Assembly: GCA_039654915.1 (NCBI GenBank)
Contig: CM077599.1
Location: forward strand, 2,296,501-2,360,500
Reading direction: 5' to 3'
Origin: Aquilaria yunnanensis
Taxonomy: Eukaryota; Streptophyta; Magnoliopsida; Malvales; Thymelaeaceae
Length of the DNA: 64,000 nucleotides
The notes below the pieces were generated by a model. It ran no database searches and had not been told where the DNA came from. It saw only the letters and a list, made by a program, of their open reading frames with translations. Below, piece after piece: positions 56,595 through 64,000 of the stretch; within the stretch, counting starts at the first letter, position 1, and each line of letters starts with the position of its first letter. Position numbers and translations under genes: made by a program.

Positions 56595-56835
56595 TTCCAT
56601 CTGTCCAAAAATAGTGATTCATACTATTTTGGACTGGTGGAAAAAAGTTGAACTATTTCTCTTTTTTAGAGAGCTTTTAATATCCAATTTACATTTCATC
56701 ATCATTTATGAAAATAAAAAAAATTAATTCTTATTTTAACTCTTATTACATAAAATCAAAAAATGATTAAATAAATTACACATACTTTAATTTTTATGTT
56801 CGTTCAAATGAATCAATCAAATGAGGATAGGGGAG
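56595..56835. mobile_element. Stowaway-like MITE
   Basis: Starts TTCCATCTGTCC after TA (56593-56594) and ends GAGGATAGGGGAG before TA (56836-56837). The AT-rich interior matches other Stowaway-like copies here. Confidence 0.6.
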
Positions 56836-57079
56836 TAATATATGTGTAAAGAATCAAAGAATAACTTAATGATGTATATAACTTGAAATTTGGGGGGAGG
56901 GGAACGAAAAGTAATATGTGGAATATATATTGGGCCTACTTGACGGGGATTTGAGAATACTGGCAGGCCCTATTTCAAAGTAAAGTTGAACATTTTATCC
57001 TGCCCAGGCCTAGTAATTTCGTGTGGTTCTGTATGCTGAGGAGACAGCGAAAAGAACTCCATTGCGATTGCTTGGCTAA

Positions 57080-57327
57080 CACCTAATTGCTTTTAGCTTA
57101 AATTAATTTATCGGTTTATTTTTATTTTTCCATCCTTTTTATTTGAAATTGAATATTATATAAGTATAATAAAAATTATAAAAATTCAATAACATTACAA
57201 AAATTTAACTTTCAATTGATTATTACACATACATAATATTGATTTCCAAATAAAATTAATTTCAGTAAAAAAAACTAAAATAAATTGTTTTAAACTATGT
57301 CAACTTAAGTTAAAATAAATTGCACCC
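57080..57327. mobile_element. Palindromic MITE, copy E (internally deleted)
   Basis: Starts CACCTAATTGCTTTTAGC after TAA (57077-57079). About 248 bp long; the central CTAG segment is missing. The right terminus TTGCACCC is worn and its target copy is unclear. Arms still match copies A-D. Confidence 0.65.
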
Positions 57328-57714
57328 AAATCTTGCTTTCAGTTTTCATCATCTCCCTTTAGCTATTGCTTACCCTCCTTCTTTGCTAACAATGCACGAA
57401 TAGTGCGAGCAAAATTTTCTTTGTTGAATTACTTGCACTTAATTTCAGAAAATATTTTGTCTAAATTACCATATCCCTACAGTTTCCCCCCTTATCTTCT
57501 TAACATGGTTGCATCAATTTTGAGTTATCAACAATAAAAGATTTTTCTTGCTCACATAAAAAAGCAATAAAAAATAAGGATGTTGTCGCAATGAAAATGT
57601 TTTAAATTAAAAAGTAGCTATAGGGTACATCTGGTGCAACTAGCTACTCTCTTACTTTTGTATTATTTATAAAAATATCATTGTATCCTGAATAACATAT
57701 TTACCTTAAAAGAA
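57328..57714. other. Intergenic sequence before the tandem array
   Basis: No feature was recognised. Confidence 0.5.
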
Positions 57715-59370
57715 TACCACTATACAGAACAGTACATTTGCTCAAAAAGAACAACATATTTGTCCGAAGATAACAATACTTCATAAAACAATATATTTGT
57801 CATAAGGGAACAACATTTTTTTATTGAATCAAATAATATTATTTATGAACAGTGTTTCTTCCGAAATGAATAATATTTTACAAAATATTATATTTGTAAG
57901 AATGAAATAACATTTCATACTTAACAGAATAACATCATTTACGAGCAATACATATTACAAAATGAACAGTATATTACAAAATAACACATTCATTTGAATA
58001 AAATAACATTTTTAATTGAATTGAACAACATTATTTATGAATAGTATTTCTTCCAAAATAAATAATATTTTACAGAATACTACATTTGTAAGAATGAAAC
58101 AACACTTCTGACTTAAAAGAACAACACTTATAACTAAAAGGAACAACACTTATGACTAAACGAAACGACACTTATCAAGAACAACATATCTTACGAAATA
58201 AACAACATATTACAGAATATCATATTTGTATAAACGGAACAACACTTATTATTAAAGGGAATAACACTTATTACTGAACAGAATAACACTTATTGCGAAT
58301 AATACATCTTACGAAATGAACATCATATTACAAAGCGTCACATTTGTATGATTGAAACAACATTTATTACTGAATGAAACATCAATTATTACTAAATGAA
58401 ATAACATTTATTACGAACAAAATATCTTACAAAATGAATAATATATTATAGAACAATATATTTGTATGAAAAAAAAACAAGACTTATTACTAAAAGGAAC
58501 AGCACAACTTATGAAATAAAAAACATATTATAAGATAATACATTTCTATGAATGAAATATCACTTATTACTAAACGGAACAGCACTACGAAATAAAACTA
58601 TATTTCACTTTAAATAAAAGCTGAGTCTTTCAATACTACTATTAACGTACTCCTTCAGTCAATTCTTATTGAATCGATACCATAATTTATTAACAGTAAA
58701 TCTTATAAAAATAATTAACACATTATAAAACAATAAATTTGTACAAATATAACAACACTTTTTTTTAATAGAACACCATAATTTGCAAATAACACATCTT
58801 AGGAAATGAACATCATATTATAGAACAACATATTTGTATGAACAGAATATGACTTCTTATTGAATAGAACACCATAATTTATGAACAACACATCTTACAA
58901 AGTGAGCAACATATTATAGAACACTATAGTTGTATGAAAAAAACAACACTTATTACTTAACAGAACGCTACAATTTATGAACAACATATCTTATGAAATA
59001 AGCAGCATATTAAAGAACAACACATTTGTATAAATAAAATAGCACTTCTTGATGAATAGAGCACCATAATTTACGAATAACACAGCTTACGAAATGAACA
59101 ACATGTTATAAAACAACAAATTGGTATGAATAGAATAATAATTTTTACTAAACAAAATGTCATAATTTATGAACAATACATCTTACGAAATGAAAAACAT
59201 ATTAAAAGCAACACATTTAAATGAAGAGAATAACATTTTGTGCTAAACAAAATATTATAGTTTACAAACAATACATCTTACATAATGAACATCATATTAT
59301 ACAATAATACATTTGTGTCAATGAAATAACATTTCTTACTACACAAAACAATACAATAATCATTCATAAA
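57715..59370. repeat. Degenerate tandem array, base period about 95-96 bp with 22-23-bp sub-repeats
   Basis: The motif ATTTGTA recurs near 58084, 58224, 58342, 58460, 58737, 58832, 58927 (worn), 59024, 59120 (worn) and 59311. Spacing is 95-97 bp in the distal half, 118 bp in the middle and 140 bp earlier. Each unit reads roughly AACAACACTTATTACTAAA, then ACATCTTACGAAATGAACA, then ACATATTACAGAACAACA. The longer spacings come from extra copies of the 22-23-bp AACAACACTTATTACTAAA piece. There are many stops in every frame, so it is non-coding satellite-like DNA. Confidence 0.85.
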
Positions 59371-62030
59371 ATAATATGTATAATTTTTCTCTTATTCTCT
59401 TTTTTTTTTTTTTTTTGCCTACTAACAATTTAATTTTTTGTGTTATTTAATCACATAGACTGAGCTTAAAAGATGAAAATCAATTAAACTAAAGGAAAAA
59501 AGCAAAAAGAGTTTAGTTCAAAGAAACGGATCAGAACAACGAAAATATCAAGGAAAAAAAAGTGTTCATATGAAGTTGTGTTGGTGTTGAATAACTAGTG
59601 GTTCTCTTTCAAATCTTATATTTTAGATTTTGAATAAATTGGTCGAGGCCGGATATTATTCTTTTTCGGTACTTTGGATTTTTCCCCTTCACTTAAAATA
59701 ATCATTGGTGCACTCAGATTTGAATTTCATTAATTGGGTGAATGAATTTGGTGATGAGCGGCAAAAGAGAGAGAAAAGGAAAAAGATGAAATGGATGCTA
59801 ACAAATACTTATATATAAGATGAACGGTGAAAACCTTGTAAATTAGTTAAAAATCTGTGTGCTTTGTGTGTGCTGGGTGTAGCCATGTAGTTTAGCCTTT
59901 ACCTTAAATTAGTACCCTTGTACATAATCCGTCCAACAAAGTATACTTTATTTCCATTTTAAACCTTCTTAATATAAATATGAAGATAGCATGTAATTAA
60001 GCATCATGTGCCTAACCCAAGCCGCCCCGCCACCTTTCTCCTCATCTCTAAAAAAGTTCCTCTAGTCTTGGCTTAATTGGCTAGATCTGGCTAGTTTTCT
60101 AGCCGAATTTGGCCATCCCTACTAAATTATTTTTTTTTTTCAAATAATCAACTTTATTAATGGAGTTTTCTTTTTTGCTTTTCCTAAATCTAACTTTCTT
60201 CTCCCTGATGAATGAGATGATGGAGTTGCAGATTGAAAAGGTGGCAACCAAGAGTTCCACTTGATGAAGTCAGCCAATCTACTCTCTCATAGTTGATCAG
60301 AAGTTAGCATTTGTTAGTCAAAACATTATGTTGGGTTTGTGTCCCCTAGTTTTGAGGGTCTTTTATTGTCAATTTATTGGTTCAAATATTGGTTATGCTC
60401 ATGTATTCTTTACAATTTTTCTATATAATACGGTATTCTATGAGTGCTATGAAAGGCAAAAGTTGAGCCCATTATCTTTATGGAATTCAGTGTTTGTAAC
60501 TTATTAGTAGATATCATATAATTTATGGTTAATGAAAAAACATTCATAAAAACAAGACATCATGTTTCATTAATCACTCGTAAGATTAGCCTAATTATAA
60601 AAAAGAAAAAGGCTGACAATGTCTAAATATTGGCACCTAAAAAAATGGCATTCATTGTCATCAAAGAAAGGTTGTTTGTTGATCAATTATTTTAGAGACA
60701 TATATACATGCACGCATGTTTTAGAATATCTGGGGCACAATATTAACGGAGTCAAAGAATGAAGATTCATTAAGATCAACAATGACATGTAGATGGGCAA
60801 GTTAATTTAACAAACATTAATCCACTAAATTTAAACCAACCAAAAGGTAAGAATTAATTAATTAATTAATTAAATTAAGGAGGCACGCCACACATCAATA
60901 ATATCAGTCAAGGCATCTTTTTTCAGCCATTTATAAGGGTATGTGTGTGTGTGTGGATTGTGAAAATTATGTTACTCGACATCAATGGTTATGGTTATGC
61001 ATACGATACGTGCAACATGCGCACACTAGAACAAAAGAATTCGGCCCAAACACACTGGTTGTGGGGAGCGTCCCACCCACCCAACAACAAATTAAAGCCC
61101 AGCTCCATATACTACTCTTAGCATTGCCCTCTTTTTTTTGGTATTCAACTTTAACGTTTCTAAAACAAACATACATATCATCACATTGGGCCTTAATTCT
61201 AAAAAGCAATATGTGTCATAGATGATGAGGGCAGTATTATTCAACTTTAGACCCAATATAAGAAAGATGTAAAACTTAGCGGACACATGGTATCCAAACA
61301 ATGGTGCTACCAGTACTAGTCCTCCAATCAAATTTTCACTAAAAGTATTTAATATCCATTAATTTATTTCAAAACAAAAAGCACTACTACTATTTAACAT
61401 CCATATAGGATCAAGACCGGCATTTGACACGCATATAAGTTATTCTTAGGTGTGAAAGTTTCAAATTTCAAGTCGAGTTCCGGCCGAAACTCAAAAATTG
61501 TGAGTCCATTTACAATCTCCAAATGATGACCCGAACCTACCATAACCTGGAAAAACAAAAACACATTAGGGTCGGGTTGGATCGATTTTTGTTCAATTTG
61601 GGCATCTCTTCCCTCATTGGCTAGTTTAACTCGAACTCCAAGTAGCATTAATTGTCATGCCTAATGATGGAGTGACGCACAGTGGGTGCAAGGTTGATGA
61701 GGATGTCGACGACTGTATGACAGGCTTAAGGCTGACAAAGAAGGCAATAGGTGAAAAAGCTAACAATGAAGCTACGGACGAAAGCCAAGAAGCGTTAAGG
61801 AAAAGACGATGGCTAGGCAACGACAGTGATCTGGTGAAGGTGTTAAGGAGGAGATCGATGGAGGAAGATGACAATGAATGAACCAGATGATTAAGGACAA
61901 TGACAAGCAAAGGGGCAACAAGGGAAGGTGGCAAAGGGTAAGTCGGCAAGGCAAGGGAGGGCGGCACTAGGCGGGCCGTTAGGCTAGAGAAAAGCGGAGG
62001 GCAGAGATAGCCAAGAGGGGCTAGGGTTGG
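59371..62030. other. Intergenic sequence
   Basis: Contains T runs at 59400-59416 and about 60129-60139, an (ATTA)n tract at about 60852-60876 and a (TG)n tract at about 60940-60955. Frames around 61626-61967 (both strands) are GC-richer but show no domain. Confidence 0.5.
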
Positions 62031-63033
62031 GGTGAAAAGGAGCCGGGCTTTTTTCGAGTAGCTCGGGCTCGAGCTCGAGTTGAGGTTTTTCGAGTTAGGC
62101 TCAATCTAGCTTGAGCTTGAAAATAAGCTCAAATCCTAATTGAGCTCGAGCTCGAGCCAGAAGGAACTCGGCCCCATATAATAACGGGCCTCTTTAGTAT
62201 GACAAAATAAACATGGGCTCGGTAAACAGTTTCAATTTGGGACAGAAATTTCCAGATCTCTGCCACTTCAACACCAAAGCCCCTTTGTCTCCGTGTTTTT
62301 TCCCGTCGGTGTCAAGAACGCTAGATTCACCATCCCGCCTCCTCCCTCCATGATGACACCGAAGACGTTCTCAACGCCGTTATCTCTACCTTCTATGGTG
62401 TTGATTACGGAGGTCTCACCGCCAATTTGATGAGCGCAATTATTTCGGACGATCACCACCATGTCTCTCCTCTCTTTCAAACTATTGCGACTATTTGCCG
62501 GTCAATTCGATGGTCGTGATCCTTTGCCGGCCGTCTTTCAGAGAAGGTAGAGAAGTTCAAATTTCTATTTACGGGGTGTTTTGTCCCGTTCTTTCAACCC
62601 TTGCTTGTCGTGTTCAAATGTCTTGTTTTCATTTTTTTGGGCTAGCTGGGTGACCATAGATGGGTCAATGTTGAGAAAATGCAATGGATTCAAATGAAGC
62701 AAATCTTGTTATTTGTCTTGAGGGGAAAAAATGGCTTATTTGTGAAATTTACGAATTTAAGGCAAAGCAGCAAAGTTTAAAAAAGTTTGAGATAGGATAT
62801 ATCACTTTTCCTTCTCTGGTTATGTATGTAGGAAATTATAGATTCAATCCTTATTTTTATCTAAGTTATAATTATGGTATTGAAGATTTATATGTGTTGT
62901 TCGAGCTTGGCGAGCCCTTGAGCCTAGCTCGAGCTCTCGAGCAATTCGAGCTCAACCCGAGTAGTATCAAACAATAAAGGGGTCAAGCTTGAGCCTAGTG
63001 GGCTTAACCTCAGCCCGGCCCATTTTCATTCTT
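62031..63033. mobile_element. Non-autonomous element with GAGCTCGAGC-rich inverted ends
   Basis: The left end has GGAGCCGGGCT then CTCGGGCTCGAGCTCGAG. The reverse complement of the right end has ATGGGCCGGGCT then AGCTCGAATTGCTCGAGAGC. Such ends are common on plant non-autonomous DNA elements. The core holds an open frame (about 62322-62508) reading DDTEDVLNAVISTFYGVDYG and then GLTANLMSAIISDDHHH. It looks gene-derived but I cannot name it. The ends are approximate and no clear target duplication was found. Confidence 0.55.
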
Positions 63034-64000
63034 AGGCTAAGCCAGAGGCAAATAGAGGTTAAAATGAGAGTTACAATAGTGAGAAGGGAGTGTTAAGGTT
63101 AGGTAATGGCCTTAGGTAGTGGGCCTTGGGTTTCAAGTTGAATTGGCCTAGATTAGATTTGACCCGAACCAACCCGATTTTTACTTTTCATAATCGGTTC
63201 AGGTTCAGGTCAACCTGAACCCTACTTTTTCCATACACTGACCAGACCTTATATGTCTGGTTTCAAGTCGAGTTTCGGGTTAAAGTTAAAGGTTTTCAAC
63301 CATACAAGAAATGCATATATAATCTTAAATAAGTAAAAGTATCAGTTTTATATCATAGTTTGTTACAAGTATGCATTGGACTCCTTAGATGTTTATTTGA
63401 GCCAATTAGGCCACTGATTAGAAAAAGAGTCAGAGTGAAAATATAATCATTTTTCTTTCCATTTTCCTGAGGTGGAAATTTTTTATGAGTGCTTTTTTTT
63501 TTTGCCTTAATGGTACTCTTTTTACTTATCTGCACGAAACTTTTTTATGGGACTCAATATTTATGGACCCAAAAATACAAGTCAAGAAATGAAACAAATT
63601 TCTTGTATATTTTCTAAAAATTGTTTAATTGGATGTTTTGGGGATTGTGGAAGCTTATCATTTCATTCTATCTATTTTGAATAAAAATGAACCAAATTAA
63701 TTTTTTATCTTCCTAAAGAAAACCTAATAATAGTTTTGATATTTTTGAAGCACAAAGTTAATGGTAAACTAAATAACTATATAGTGTCCTTACAAAGATC
63801 TGTACATATACCTATTTTGTTTACTAGAGATTAAATAATGTGTTATTAATTTTATTGAGTTTTCACTTAACTTGTATACCATTTGAAATTCTACAATTTA
63901 ATAAGTTTGACAAAATTATACCCTTTTTTTTTTATCAAGTTTTCCTTTGTAAGTTGGATATGAAAAAAATGTGCAAAAATATTCTGAAAAATTTATTTCC
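63034..64000. other. Intergenic sequence to the window end
   Basis: Has worn text of the type AACCTGAACC/GGTTCAGGTT near 63190-63220 (inverted pair) and AT-rich DNA beyond. No gene was recognised. Confidence 0.5.

Noticed and set aside
57715..59370. Possible CRISPR-like or coding repeat
   Set aside because: Units are degenerate, adjacent without unique spacers, and full of stops. The setting is a plant nuclear genome. A satellite-like array explains it.

Overview
This is a stretch of flowering-plant nuclear DNA, most likely from a eudicot. Its marks are a DYW-type pentatricopeptide gene, a plant SKIP/SNW gene with an uninterrupted coding region, a six-exon SDS22-like gene with plant-type introns, a cytosolic-type tRNA-Ser, and a very AT-rich background full of Mutator-like, Stowaway-like and Harbinger/Tourist-like elements, solo LTRs and a Copia remnant. 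I cannot name the species.

Only three protein genes look intact: a DYW-class PPR protein (26712-28799, minus), the splicing and transcription cofactor SKIP (44288-46117, plus), and an SDS22/PPP1R7-like protein phosphatase 1 regulator (47962-50651, minus, six exons reconstructed here to 338 residues). SKIP and SDS22 are convergent. A tRNA-Ser(GCU) lies at 25744-25825.

Between the PPR gene and SKIP lie relics of other host genes: the first exon of an UNC13-like (MUN/DUF810) gene (29768-30170) and two exons of the oligosaccharyltransferase catalytic subunit STT3A (30783-31206), both with disabling changes. A 2,074-bp solo LTR sits directly upstream of the STT3A relic. From memory, STT3A and the SDS22-like gene are adjacent loci in Arabidopsis (At5g19690 and At5g19680), so the relic next to an intact SDS22 may mark a decayed ancestral gene neighbourhood.

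The remainder is layered transposon sequence. At least fifteen elements have long (about 100-300 bp) terminal inverted repeats, and most are non-autonomous with a GC-richer non-TE core, in the manner of Pack-type elements. One (17551-20525) is a decayed MuDR-type transposase element with a perfect 9-bp target duplication. Five copies of a near-perfect palindromic 340-bp MITE with TAA or TTA target duplications are present, and three of them landed in terminal parts of the long-TIR elements. Two solo LTRs of about 2.07 kb have intact 5-bp target duplications, and one of them lies inside another transposon. A degenerate 95-118-bp tandem array fills 57715-59370. Long-TIR elements abut the 5' ends of both SKIP and SDS22, so transposons may have supplied or trimmed their promoters.

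Coordinates of element ends without a recognisable target duplication are approximate. All family assignments come from reading the sequence and from memory; no search was run.
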